Below are positions 37,530 through 49,188 of a DNA stretch of 64,000 nucleotides, in pieces; the first letter of the stretch is position 1, and each line of letters begins with the position of its first letter. Location of the stretch: contig JAXLRF010000004.1 of assembly GCA_046331225.1 (NCBI GenBank), positions 1 to 64,000 of the forward strand. Reading direction: 5' to 3'. Origin of the DNA: VFMC01 sp046331225 (GTDB taxonomy: Bacteria > Actinomycetota > Acidimicrobiia > Acidimicrobiales > Ilumatobacteraceae). Made by a program: the position numbers and the translations under genes. The notes below the pieces were generated by a model. It was not told the origin of the DNA. It did no database searches and saw only the letters and a program-made list of their open reading frames with translations.

Positions 37530-38786
37530 TCACGCCGGAGTGGTGAGCGCCCGCGCCTTCTCCATCGCCTCGTCCCAGCCGGCCCGCGCTGCGAGCAACG
37601 GCCGGAACGGCATCACCATCTTCGGCATGCTCACCCCGAGCACACCTCGCAGGCGGCCCTCCCAGCCGTAGAGCGCCGCGAACGCACCGTCGGTGCTGCC
37701 GGCGAAGACGTGCACCTCGTCGCCACCGTGGGCCCGCCCGACGAACTGGATGCGGCTCTCGAACTGGTCGCTCCAGAAGAACGGCACCGACTCGTAGGGC
37801 GACGTCGGCTCACCAGCGGCCGCCTTCATCAGGTTGCGCGCCGCCGCCGCGCCCTGCTCGGCGGCATTCGTCCAGTGCTCGACCCGCATCACCGCGTCGT
37901 CGTGCGGGTCGAAGACGTGGTTGTGCCAGCGCACGCAGTCGCCCGCGGCGAACACGCCGGGCACGCCGGTCCACAGCGCGTCGTCGCACACCACGCCGTC
38001 GTGCAGCTCGAGCCCGCTGCCCGCCAGCCAGTCGACCGACGGCGTGACGCCGATCCCGACCACCACCACGTCGGCGCCCACGAGCGTGCCGTCGGCGAGA
38101 CGCACGCCGGTCACCGCGCCGTCGACGCCCTCGATCGCCGACACCTGCACCCCGCAGCGGATCTCGACCTCGTGTCGGCCGTGCACGCTCGCGACCGCCG
38201 CACCGAGCTCGGCACCGAGCCCGCGCACCAAGGGTGCGGGCAGGCCCTCGAGCACCGTGACCGTGCACCCTCGGGCCCGCGCGGTCGCAGCCACCTCGAG
38301 CCCGATGAAGCCCGCACCGATCACGACGAGGCGTGTGCCCGGCTCGGTGAGGCGCGACCGGAGATCGAGCGCGTCGTCGAGGGTGCGCAGCACGCAGATG
38401 CCGTCGAGCTCGGGCTGGCCGGGCAGCCGGCGGGGCGACGCGCCCGTGGCGATCACCAGGCCGTCGTACGCGAGCTCGCTGCCGTCGTCGAGCTGCAGGT
38501 GCCGCCGGTCGGTGTCGAGCCCGCCGGCCCGCACCCCGAGCATCAGCTCGAGGCCGAGCCCGGTCACGTCGTCGGGCTTGCGCAGCACGATGCGGTCCGG
38601 CTCCCATTCGCCGGCGAGCAGCTTCTTCGACAGCGGCGGCCGGTCGTAGGGCATCTCGCGCTCGGCACCCACCAGCGTGATGCGACCGTCGAAGCCATCG
38701 GTGCGCAGCGTCTCGCACGCCCGCAGACCGGCGAGCGACGCGCCCACCACCACGACATGCCTCAGGGGTCCGGTCCCGTTCGTCAT
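37530..38786 (-). CDS. FAD-dependent ferredoxin/rubredoxin reductase-like protein
   Basis: 418 residues: FAD-binding VVVGASLAGLRACETLR at the start, the YDRPPLSKKLL motif, an NAD(P)H-binding VVIGAGFIGLEVAA in the middle, FAAGDCVRWHN and a C-terminal reductase domain with FFWSDQFESRIQFVG. This family passes electrons from NAD(P)H to ferredoxins that serve P450s or dioxygenases. No ferredoxin gene is adjacent, but two P450 genes lie 3 kb away and could be served by it; that link is inference. Confidence 0.92.
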   Translation of the reverse strand: MTNGTGPLRHVVVVGASLAGLRACETLRTDGFDGRITLVGAEREMPYDRPPLSKKLLAGEWEPDRIVLRKPDDVTGLGLELMLGVRAGGLDTDRRHLQLDDGSELAYDGLVIATGASPRRLPGQPELDGICVLRTLDDALDLRSRLTEPGTRLVVIGAGFIGLEVAATARARGCTVTVLEGLPAPLVRGLGAELGAAVASVHGRHEVEIRCGVQVSAIEGVDGAVTGVRLADGTLVGADVVVVGIGVTPSVDWLAGSGLELHDGVVCDDALWTGVPGVFAAGDCVRWHNHVFDPHDDAVMRVEHWTNAAEQGAAAARNLMKAAAGEPTSPYESVPFFWSDQFESRIQFVGRAHGGDEVHVFAGSTDGAFAALYGWEGRLRGVLGVSMPKMVMPFRPLLAARAGWDEAMEKARALTTPA

Positions 38787-38876
38787 GGGCGCCGAGACTA
38801 GGCCGTGGGCCCGGCACGCGACCTCGGGGACCTACGGCCCTGCTCCGACCACCACCGCGGGCGCACGATCGGCCCC

Positions 38877-39395
38877 ATGAAGGTGCATTCGTCCCACACG
38901 TACCCGGCCCCGCCGGACCGGGTGTTCCACGTGATGACCGAACCCGAGGTACTGCTCCGCAAGTACGAGTCGCTCGGCCATCGCGACGTCGAGATCGTCG
39001 ACCACGTCGTGGCACGTGGCGAGGTCACCGTGCGGTCGCACCGCAGCGTGCCGATGACCGTGCCCGGATTCGCCAGACGATTCCTGTCGCCGATGAACAC
39101 CGTCGAGCAGCGCGACCACTGGAACGCACCCGGACCCGACGGCGCCCGGACTGGCACGTGGCAGGTGACCGCGAAGGGCGTGCCCGTCGAGGTGGGCGGC
39201 ACGCTGCGCCTCACCCCGGACGGCCACGGCGCCACCGTCGTCGAGATCGACGGCGAGGTGCGCTCGTCGGTCCCGCTGGTCGGCGGCAAGCTCGCCGACC
39301 TGGTGGGTGGCGACGTCCGCCGCACGCTCGAAGCCGAAGAGGCGTACAACTCGCTGGTCCTCGGTCGGCGTCGCAGCACCGCGACGACTCGCTGA
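38877..39395 (+). CDS. DUF2505-like lipid-binding (SRPBCC) protein
   Basis: 172 residues from ATG 38877. It starts MKVHSSHTYPAPPDRVFHVMTEPEVLLRKYE in the style of SRPBCC/DUF2505 proteins, with a long C-terminal helix GGKLADLVGGDVRRTLEAEEAYN. The fold makes a hydrophobic cavity for a lipid-like ligand. Divergent from the reductase. Role unknown. Confidence 0.75.
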   Translation: MKVHSSHTYPAPPDRVFHVMTEPEVLLRKYESLGHRDVEIVDHVVARGEVTVRSHRSVPMTVPGFARRFLSPMNTVEQRDHWNAPGPDGARTGTWQVTAKGVPVEVGGTLRLTPDGHGATVVEIDGEVRSSVPLVGGKLADLVGGDVRRTLEAEEAYNSLVLGRRRSTATTR

Positions 39396-39460
39396 CCCGT
39401 GATGCCACCGATGCGATCTCGGCGGCTCTCGTGGGCAACCCGCCGCTACCGTCGGCGCCC

Positions 39461-41794
39461 GTGAAGCCAGCCGACCCCTCCGACACGTCGTCCGTCGACC
39501 CGGTGCTGCGCGGTACCCCACCGCCGTGCACCGTCGACGACGTGTGCGCGATCGCCGCCGCGTTCGGCCTCGACGCCCGTTCGACGCGCGACCTCGGCAG
39601 CGAGCGCGACCGCACGTTCGCCGTGCTCGACGGCGACGGGGCGTGGCTCGCGGTCGTGAAGGTGTCGAACGCCGCGGAGGATCCCCGGACGCTCGACATG
39701 GAAGCCTCCGTCGTCGACCACATCGCCCGGGTCGATCCGGCGCTGCCGGTCGCCGCGCCGCGCGAGGTCGCTGGCCGGCCGGGCGATCGACGCCTGGCCT
39801 GGCACCACGACGGCATCGAGCACTGGGCCCGCCTCTACGACGTGATGCCCGGGCACGGTCGGCACGACCCCACCCTCCTCGACGACCGGGCGCTCGTGGC
39901 GTGGGGATCGACGACGGCGCGGCTCGGCCGTGCGATGCGAGGCTTCGTGCACCCCAACGCCGACCGCACGATGGTGTGGGACGTGCAGCACGCGCTGTCG
40001 ACCCGGGCGATGCTGCCGCACGTCGCCGACGCCGGTGCGCGTGCCGCCGTGGCGGCGGTGCTCGACCGGTTCGAGGAGGTCGTCGACCCGGCGTGGCCGT
40101 CGCTGCGGGCCCAGGTGGTGCACGGCGACCTCACGAGCGACAACGCGCTCGTCGACGACCGGGGCGAGATCTCCGGCATCGTCGACTTCGGCGACATGAG
40201 CCACACAGCCCTCGTCACCGACATCGCGTCGATGCTCGACTCGATCTGCAGCGGGCGCACCGGTGACGAGATGTTCCGCGCAGCACGCCTGCTGCTCGAC
40301 GGCTATCAGCGCATCACGCCGCTCGAACCGCTCGAGCTCGACCTCGTCGGCGAGCTCTGGGCGGCCCGCACCGCGATCGGTGTGGCGATCGGCTCGTGGC
40401 GCGCGGCCGAGGGCTACGAGGACCCGGCGTTCGCCACGCGCTACGTCGAGACGTCGCTCGCCACGCTCGACGTGCTGCTGGGTGCCGGCTGGCACCGGGT
40501 ACGGCGCGAGCTGGCCGGCGTGCACGACGGTCGGGTCACCGGCGGCGACCTAGCCACACGGCGGGCCCGCGTGCTGGGACCTGCCATCGAACCGCTCAGC
40601 TACGACGAGCCGGTGCACATGGCGCGAGCCGAGGGTGTGTGGATGTACGACACCGACGGTCGTGCTCACCTCGACATGTACAACAACGTGCCCGCTATCG
40701 GACACGCGCACCCGCGCGTGACCGAGGCGATCGCCCGTCAGTCGCGCACGCTCAACACCAACCTGCGCTACCTGCACGGGTCGGCCGTCGAACTGGCCGA
40801 GCGGCTCACCGCCACCTGCCCGCCCGGGCTCGACACCGTCTTCTTCGTCAACTCGGGATCCGAGGCCAACGATCTGGCGTGGCGCCTGGCCACGACGTTC
40901 ACCGGCAACGAGGGTGGGTTGTGCACGTCTCGCGCCTATCACGGGATCTCGCACGTGATCGCCGCGTTCTCGCCCGAGACACTGCCGCCCGATCGTCTGC
41001 CCGCGTGGACCGACCGGTGGGAACCCACCGACACCTACCGGGGTCTGCACACCGACCCGTCTGCGTTCCGAGGTGCGCTCGACCGGCTCTCCTCGCGGGG
41101 CGTGGCACCGGCGATGGCGATCCTCGACGGCATGCTGCTGAGCGACGGCATCTACGACCTCGCGCCCGAGCTCGTGCAGGCCTGGCTGTCGCTCACCCAC
41201 GACGCCGGCGGCCTGTGGGTGGCAGACGAGGTGCAGGGCGGTCACGGCCGCACGGGCGAGGCGATGTGGTCGTTCGAGCGGTTCGGCATCGAGCCCGACA
41301 TGGTGACGATGGGCAAGCCGATGGGCAACGGCCATCCCGTGGCGGCGCTGATCACCCGCCGCGAGATCGCCGAGCGATTCGCCGCGGACACGGCGTTCTT
41401 CAGCACGTTCGGCGGCAACCAGGTGTCGGTCGCGGCGGCCCACGCCGTGCTCGACGTGCTCGACGACGAGCGTGTGTTGCCACGCGTGGTGGAGGCCGGC
41501 GAGGTGTTGCGCGCCACGGTGCGCGAGGCGACCGCCGACGACGAGTGCATCGGCGACGTGCGCGGCGTGGGGCTCGCGAACGCGATCGAGATCGTGAGCG
41601 ACCGCGCCTCCAAGGAGCCCGACGCTGCCACCACCGATCGCCTGAAGAACGGTCTGCGACGCCACGGTGTGCTGGTCGGCACCACGGGCCGTCACGGCAA
41701 CGTCCTGAAGGTGCGGCCACCCCTCGCCTTCACCGCTCGCGAGGTGCCGGTGTTCGTGCGGGCCCTGCGCGACACCCTCGACGAGTTGTCCTGA
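39461..41794 (+). CDS. Fusion of aminoglycoside-phosphotransferase-like kinase and class III PLP phospho-lyase/aminotransferase
   Basis: 777 residues from GTG 39461 (GTG 39431 is also possible). Residues to about 345 form a choline/aminoglycoside kinase fold with VVHGDLTSDNALVDD and VDFGDM. From about 375 a class III PLP enzyme follows, with NSGSEANDLAWRLA, ADEVQGGHGRTGEAM and the PLP lysine in TMGKPMGNGHP. In animals hydroxylysine kinase and phospho-hydroxylysine (or phosphoethanolamine) phospho-lyase are separate proteins of these same families, so this bacterial fusion probably phosphorylates an amino alcohol and then eliminates phosphate. Substrate not proven. Confidence 0.88.
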   Translation: MKPADPSDTSSVDPVLRGTPPPCTVDDVCAIAAAFGLDARSTRDLGSERDRTFAVLDGDGAWLAVVKVSNAAEDPRTLDMEASVVDHIARVDPALPVAAPREVAGRPGDRRLAWHHDGIEHWARLYDVMPGHGRHDPTLLDDRALVAWGSTTARLGRAMRGFVHPNADRTMVWDVQHALSTRAMLPHVADAGARAAVAAVLDRFEEVVDPAWPSLRAQVVHGDLTSDNALVDDRGEISGIVDFGDMSHTALVTDIASMLDSICSGRTGDEMFRAARLLLDGYQRITPLEPLELDLVGELWAARTAIGVAIGSWRAAEGYEDPAFATRYVETSLATLDVLLGAGWHRVRRELAGVHDGRVTGGDLATRRARVLGPAIEPLSYDEPVHMARAEGVWMYDTDGRAHLDMYNNVPAIGHAHPRVTEAIARQSRTLNTNLRYLHGSAVELAERLTATCPPGLDTVFFVNSGSEANDLAWRLATTFTGNEGGLCTSRAYHGISHVIAAFSPETLPPDRLPAWTDRWEPTDTYRGLHTDPSAFRGALDRLSSRGVAPAMAILDGMLLSDGIYDLAPELVQAWLSLTHDAGGLWVADEVQGGHGRTGEAMWSFERFGIEPDMVTMGKPMGNGHPVAALITRREIAERFAADTAFFSTFGGNQVSVAAAHAVLDVLDDERVLPRVVEAGEVLRATVREATADDECIGDVRGVGLANAIEIVSDRASKEPDAATTDRLKNGLRRHGVLVGTTGRHGNVLKVRPPLAFTAREVPVFVRALRDTLDELS

Positions 41795-41812
41795 ACGGAC
41801 GGGTCGGACGGG

Positions 41813-43039
41813 TCAGATCGACAGCTCCAGTGCGGTCAGCCCGCGAATGACGAACGTCGGGTGATAGACGGGGTCCGCGGCCAGCTCGACGTGTGGCATC
41901 AGCCGGGCCAGCCGGTCGACGGACACCTCGAGCTCGAGGCGAGCGAGCGGTGCCCCGATGCAGAAGTGGATGCCGCCGCCGAAGCCCACGTGCGCGGTGT
42001 CGCCGCGACCGGCGTCGAACCGCCCCGGATCGTCGAACCGGCGCGGGTCGCGGTTGGCGGCACCGAACAGCATCGCCACCTCGGCGCCCACGGGGATCGG
42101 CTGCCCGGCGATCTCGACGCCCTCGTCGAGCACCCAGCGCTCGAACAGGTGCAGCGGCGCGTCCCAGCGGATCATGTCTTCGATGGCCGTGCGCGGCGCG
42201 ACCTCGCCGCTCGTGACGCGACGCCACTCGTCGCGATGCGTCAGCATCGCCTTCATCCCGTTGGCGAGCGAGTTGACGGTGGCCTCGTGGCCGGCCTCGA
42301 GCAACACCATCGCGGTCGAGGTGATCTCGGCCTCGCTCAGCTGCTCGCCCTCGTCCTCCACGGCGACGAGACCGCTGATGAGCGATCCGTCCGGTGAACG
42401 GCGCTTGTCGGCGATGAGGGCCCGGGTGTAGTCGATGAACTCGCCCGCGGCCCGGTCGGCTGCGACCTTCACGTCGTCGCCGGTGCGCAGCTCGTACATC
42501 TTCACGATCGCGTGCGACCAGTCGAGCAGGCGACGGGTGTCGGCGCGCGGCACGCCGAGCATCGAGCAGATCACGGCCACCGAGTAGGGCTGTGCGTAGT
42601 CGGCGATCAGGTCGAATCGACCGCGCTCGGCACAGCCGGCGACGAGCTCGTCGGCGAGCGCCTCGACCTGCGGCCGCATGGCCTCGACCGCCCGCGGTGT
42701 GAACACCTTGGTGATCAGCCGACGCAGGCGGGTGTGGTCGGGCGGTTCGATCGCGAGGAGCGACCACTGCTCGTGCTCGTGGAACCTGCGCCACCGGGCG
42801 TCGGGCTCGGGTCGGCCGAACTGCTCGTGGGTGTAGCGGTGCGTGTAGGCACGGCCGAGCCGGCGGTCGCGGAGCGTCTCGTGCACCTCGGCGAAACGGG
42901 TGAGCACCCACTGGTCGGTGCGCTCGTCGAAGAAGATCGGGGTGGCCTCGCGCAGTTCGTCGAGCACCGGGTACGGCCACTGCACGAACGCCGGGTCGGT
43001 CACGTCGAAGCGGGCGATGAGTTCGTCGAGCTCGGTCAC
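41813..43039 (-). CDS. Cytochrome P450 with an unusual K-helix
   Basis: 408 residues. The heme loop FGGGIHFCIGAPLAR has the Cys ligand, and the I-helix reads LEAGHEATVNS. The K-helix normally reads ExxR; here it is IEDMIR, so the Glu position is Asp (codon GAC near 42178). Residues WRRFHEHEQWSLLAIEPPDHTRLR are standard. A bacterial class I P450 that needs a ferredoxin and reductase. It lies 27 bases downstream of a second P450 gene on the same strand. Confidence 0.93.
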   Translation of the reverse strand: MTELDELIARFDVTDPAFVQWPYPVLDELREATPIFFDERTDQWVLTRFAEVHETLRDRRLGRAYTHRYTHEQFGRPEPDARWRRFHEHEQWSLLAIEPPDHTRLRRLITKVFTPRAVEAMRPQVEALADELVAGCAERGRFDLIADYAQPYSVAVICSMLGVPRADTRRLLDWSHAIVKMYELRTGDDVKVAADRAAGEFIDYTRALIADKRRSPDGSLISGLVAVEDEGEQLSEAEITSTAMVLLEAGHEATVNSLANGMKAMLTHRDEWRRVTSGEVAPRTAIEDMIRWDAPLHLFERWVLDEGVEIAGQPIPVGAEVAMLFGAANRDPRRFDDPGRFDAGRGDTAHVGFGGGIHFCIGAPLARLELEVSVDRLARLMPHVELAADPVYHPTFVIRGLTALELSI

Positions 43040-43066
43040 GGCCGTCAGTCTGTCGTCAGTCCGTCG

Positions 43067-44212
43067 TCAGGCGGTGGCCGGCGACCAGCGTGCGTGCACC
43101 GACACGGGCTTGCGGAAGATCACGCCGCTCGTCACCGGCGGCTCGATCAGCTCGACGCCGGGCAGCAGGTCGAGCACCGCGTCGAGCGCCGCACGCGCCT
43201 CCATCCGGGCCAGCTGGGCACCGAGGCATGCGTGCGGGCCCTGCGCGAACGCGACGTGTGTGCGGCCGTTGCCGCGGTCGAGCCGGAACTCGTCGGGCTG
43301 GTCGTACACGGCCGGGTCGCGGTTGGCCGCGGCGAGCGAGATCACCACGAAGTCACCGGTCCGCACGCGAGCACCGCCCAGGACGACGTCGCACGTGGCG
43401 AAGCGGTCGACGCGGGCGGCCGCCGGTTCGAGCCGCAGCGACTCTTCGACGGCGGCGTCGACCAGGGATCGATCGCGGCGGATCCGCTCGGCCACGCCCG
43501 GCCGGGCGAGCACGTGGTGTACGAGGTTGGCAGTCATGCCCTCGCTGGTCTCGATGCCGCCGAAGAGGAACACCGCGGCGTTCGACACCACCTCGTCGCG
43601 GGTGAGCGACGCCGCGGCCTCGAGCAACACCGAGTCCGGGCGGCGCGCCGCACGGTCGAGCGCCTCGCCGAGCAGTCCGAACGCACGCCAGGCGTCGTCG
43701 GCGGCAGGCCGGCCGAGCGCGATGTCGGCCACCCCGGCCACGATCGCGTCGTACCACGCGAGCAGGCGGACGGGGTCGAGGTCGTCGAGGCCGAGTGAGC
43801 GGGCCACCACGGCGACGGCGAGCGGCCCGGCCAGTTCGCGCCGCAACTCGGCTTCGCCGCGCGGCGCGAGCTCGCCCACCAGCCGGCGCGCCACGGTCGG
43901 TACGCCATCGGCGTACCGGCGCGTCACCTCGCTCGGGCGGAACGCCGACGCGAACGGCGAGCGGTGCCGTTCGTGCTCGGTGCCGTCCAGCGAGAGCATG
44001 CTCGGCCCGACCACCTGTGCGGTGCTGAAGCGCGGATCGTCGACCGTGAAGCGGACCGGATCGCGCATCACCTCGACCGCCGTGTCGCGTCCGGTGACCA
44101 CCCAGCCGCCGATGGCATCGACCCACGTGACCGGTGCCTGCCGGCGCAACTCGGCGAGCACCTCGTGGTGCCGCGCGTCGAGATCGTCGAGGGTGACGTC
44201 GGCGGCGGGCAT
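43067..44212 (-). CDS. Cytochrome P450
   Basis: 381 residues from ATG 44212. The heme loop FAQGPHACLGAQLAR, I-helix FGGIETSEGMTAN and K-helix EESLR (a normal ExxR) are present. The N-terminus is short (ARHHEVLAELRRQAPVTWV). The frame is open far upstream, but only the part from 44212 looks like a P450. Divergent from the acyl-CoA dehydrogenase and in tandem with another P450, perhaps a two-step oxidation of one substrate. Confidence 0.92.
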   Translation of the reverse strand: MPAADVTLDDLDARHHEVLAELRRQAPVTWVDAIGGWVVTGRDTAVEVMRDPVRFTVDDPRFSTAQVVGPSMLSLDGTEHERHRSPFASAFRPSEVTRRYADGVPTVARRLVGELAPRGEAELRRELAGPLAVAVVARSLGLDDLDPVRLLAWYDAIVAGVADIALGRPAADDAWRAFGLLGEALDRAARRPDSVLLEAAASLTRDEVVSNAAVFLFGGIETSEGMTANLVHHVLARPGVAERIRRDRSLVDAAVEESLRLEPAAARVDRFATCDVVLGGARVRTGDFVVISLAAANRDPAVYDQPDEFRLDRGNGRTHVAFAQGPHACLGAQLARMEARAALDAVLDLLPGVELIEPPVTSGVIFRKPVSVHARWSPATA

Positions 44213-44287
44213 CGCTCGAGTCTGGCACCGTGCCGAGCGGGTGCGCTCGTGCCGTTGCGCGGATGCGCGGCGTCGTAGCGTGGCCCC

Positions 44288-45541
44288 ATGGATCTGACCT
44301 ACCCGCCCGAGGCCGACGAGTTCCGCGCGAAGGTGCGTGCCTTCCTCGAGGCCAACCTGCCCGCCGGATGGAAGGGCATCGGTTCGCTGTCGCACGACGA
44401 GGCGTCGGCCTTCACCGAGCAGTGGCGCAAGGTGCTGCACGAGAACGGCTACCTCGCGCTGAGTTGGCCGAAGGAGGTCGGCGGTGCGGGGCTCACGCCG
44501 CTCGAGAGCGTGATCGTGGCCGAAGAGTTCGCCAAGGCGGGCGCTCCGACGGGCGGCCCGAACGACGGCTTCGGCATCACCATGCTCGGCAACACCATGC
44601 TGCGCTGGGGCACCGACGAACAGAAGCGCCACTTCCTGCCGCGGGTGCTGAGCGGTGAGGACCGCTGGTGCCAGGGCTACAGCGAGCCGGCGGCCGGCAG
44701 CGACCTCGGCAACCTCGGCTGCCGAGCCGTGCTCGACGGCGACGAATGGGTGATCAACGGGCAGAAGATCTGGACCTCGGCCGGCCACCTGGCCGACCAC
44801 ATCTTCGTCCTCGCCCGCACCGACGCCACCGCGGCCAAGCACCGAGGCATCACCTTCCTGCTGGTCGACATGCGCCAGCCCGGCGTCGAGGTACGGCCGA
44901 TCAAGATGATGTCGGGCGACAGCGAGTTCAACGAGGTGTTCTTCAGCGACGCCCGCTGCCCGAAGGAGAACGTGCTCGGCGAGGTCAACGGCGGCTGGGC
45001 CGTGGCGATGACACTGCTCGGCAACGAGCGCGGTGCCGGCGCCGCCGTGCAGGCACTCGCGTTCCGCCGCGAGATGGACAAGCTCGTCGAGTTGGCCAAG
45101 GAGCGCGGCGCCACGGACGACCCGACCATCCGTCAGCGGATGATGCGCTGCCACACCAACGTCGAGATCATGCGCTTCTTGTCGTACAAGGCGCTCACGG
45201 CGTTCCTGCACGGCCACCAGCCGGGCGCCGACGCCTCGATCGGCAAGCTGTTCTGGAGCCACCACCACCAGCAGGTCACCGAGCTGGCGGTCGACATCCT
45301 CGGCGCCGATGCGATGGTGCCCACCGGCCAGACCCCGCACAGCGCGTTCGCGGCCGACGCCGCCGGCTCGCCCAACGACAGCGCCAACTGGACGGGCGTG
45401 TTCTACAACGCTCGGGCCGGCACCATCTACGCCGGCACGAGCCAGGTCCAGAAGGGGATCGTCGGCGAACAGATCCTGGGTCTGCCGAAGGAACCCCGCG
45501 CCGACGGCGGCCCGTGGAACGAGATCCCCGGGCACGGCTGA
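44288..45541 (+). CDS. Acyl-CoA dehydrogenase family protein
   Basis: 417 residues. FAD-binding YSEPAAGSDLGNLG, KIWTSAGHLADHIFV, the arginine-rich helix LGNERGAGAAVQALAFRREM, and a C-terminal QVQKGIVGEQILGLPKE. It oxidises acyl-CoA to enoyl-CoA. Because it is divergent from the P450s it may share regulation with them. It could be a steroid- or terpenoid-type dehydrogenase, but the chain specificity is not readable. Confidence 0.92.
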   Translation: MDLTYPPEADEFRAKVRAFLEANLPAGWKGIGSLSHDEASAFTEQWRKVLHENGYLALSWPKEVGGAGLTPLESVIVAEEFAKAGAPTGGPNDGFGITMLGNTMLRWGTDEQKRHFLPRVLSGEDRWCQGYSEPAAGSDLGNLGCRAVLDGDEWVINGQKIWTSAGHLADHIFVLARTDATAAKHRGITFLLVDMRQPGVEVRPIKMMSGDSEFNEVFFSDARCPKENVLGEVNGGWAVAMTLLGNERGAGAAVQALAFRREMDKLVELAKERGATDDPTIRQRMMRCHTNVEIMRFLSYKALTAFLHGHQPGADASIGKLFWSHHHQQVTELAVDILGADAMVPTGQTPHSAFAADAAGSPNDSANWTGVFYNARAGTIYAGTSQVQKGIVGEQILGLPKEPRADGGPWNEIPGHG

Positions 45542-46866
45542 CCCTCGCCGCACTACGGTGCGGGCATGCGCCGACGATGGTGACCTGCCCGTGCTCCTCC
45601 CGGACGACCGACCCGATCCGTCGTGTCCGTCGTTCGCTAGAGGAGATCCCACATGTCCGTTCCCCCGGCGCCTCGTGCGCTGCTCTCCACCGGCATCGGT
45701 GTCGTCCGATGCGCGCTCGTCGTGCGGTTGCTCGACGAGTGGTGGTCGTACCTCCCTGCCGGTTCCATCGACGACCAGGTCCGTGAGCTCGGCCTGTCGT
45801 ACCGTCAATCCGGTTGGTTGCTCGCCCTGTTGACCCTCGGCGGGTTGATCGGCGGTCCGGTCGCGGCGCTGGCCGACCGTGGACACCGGCGGTTGCTCGC
45901 TGCGAGCGGTGCTGCGGTGCTGGCCGTGTCGCTCACCTCGTTCGCGTTCGCGGCACCGTTCGTCGTGCTCGCGATCGCGGCGACCCTGATGGGCGCTGCG
46001 AGCGATGTCGTGATCCAGCCGCTCGAATCGGCGTTGACCGAGACCGCTGCGGCGTCGGGCGAGCGGCTCGACCGCCTGCTCGGCCGCCAACACCTCATCA
46101 CCTGGGCCGGCGACTTCGTCGGTCCGCTGTTGCTCGCGATCGGCGCGGCCACGGTGGTGGGCTGGCGCGGCGTGTTCGCGATCACGGCCGTCGTCTTCGC
46201 CGCGTTCTCGGTGGTGCTCGCCCGTACGCACTTCCCGTCGCCGGTGGTCGACGGCGAGGACGACGAACCGCTCGGTCGCTCGGTGCGTGCGCTGCTGCGG
46301 CACCGGGGCGTGTGGTTGCTCACCGCCGCCGAGTTCGCGCTGCTGCCGCTCGACGAGGCGTTCCTCGGCTTCGCCGTCGCGCGCGCCGCGGCCGACGGCG
46401 CGGGCGCGGCCGCGCAACTGCTCGCCGGCGGGGTGGTGATCGGCGGTCTCGTCGGCTCGTGGGTCGTCACCCGGCGGGGGCTCGACCGCCGACGCGTGGC
46501 CGTCGGTTGCGGGCTGATGGCGATCGGCGCCGCCGTGACCGCCGTTCCGTGGTGGCTGGGGTTGCAGTTCGCCGGGCTCGCGGCACTGGGTGCTGGCACG
46601 GCGCTGGTGTGGGCGTCGGTGCACCACCGCAGCCTCACGGTCGTGCCGGGGCGCTCGTCGACGGTGCCCACGATGGTGGGGCTGCTCAGCACCCCGGCCC
46701 TGCTGGTGCCGGTGGCGATGGGCGTGGTGGCCGACAGCGCGTCGATCACCGTGGCACTCACGTGCACCGCGGTGCTCACGATCCCGCTCGCCTTGGTCAC
46801 CGCTCAGGCGTTGAGTCGAGCAGTCGGCTGGTGGTCATCGGCGACGCACCAGCGGCTTCTCGAACG

Positions 46867-49073
<2,207 letters not shown>

Positions 49074-49188
49074 GGGTGGTTCCTTTCGGTAGGGGCGTCG
49101 CGACGGTACTGCGCGTTGTCGTGGACGACGAGGGTCGTCGGTCCCCGCCCGATGACACCACGTTGACGGCCTCGGATACCGTTCCCAC

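Noticed and set aside
44213..46627. Upstream extension of the second P450 frame
   Set aside because: The extension is low-complexity and lies antisense to the acyl-CoA dehydrogenase and transporter genes; the P450 start at 44212 is well placed.
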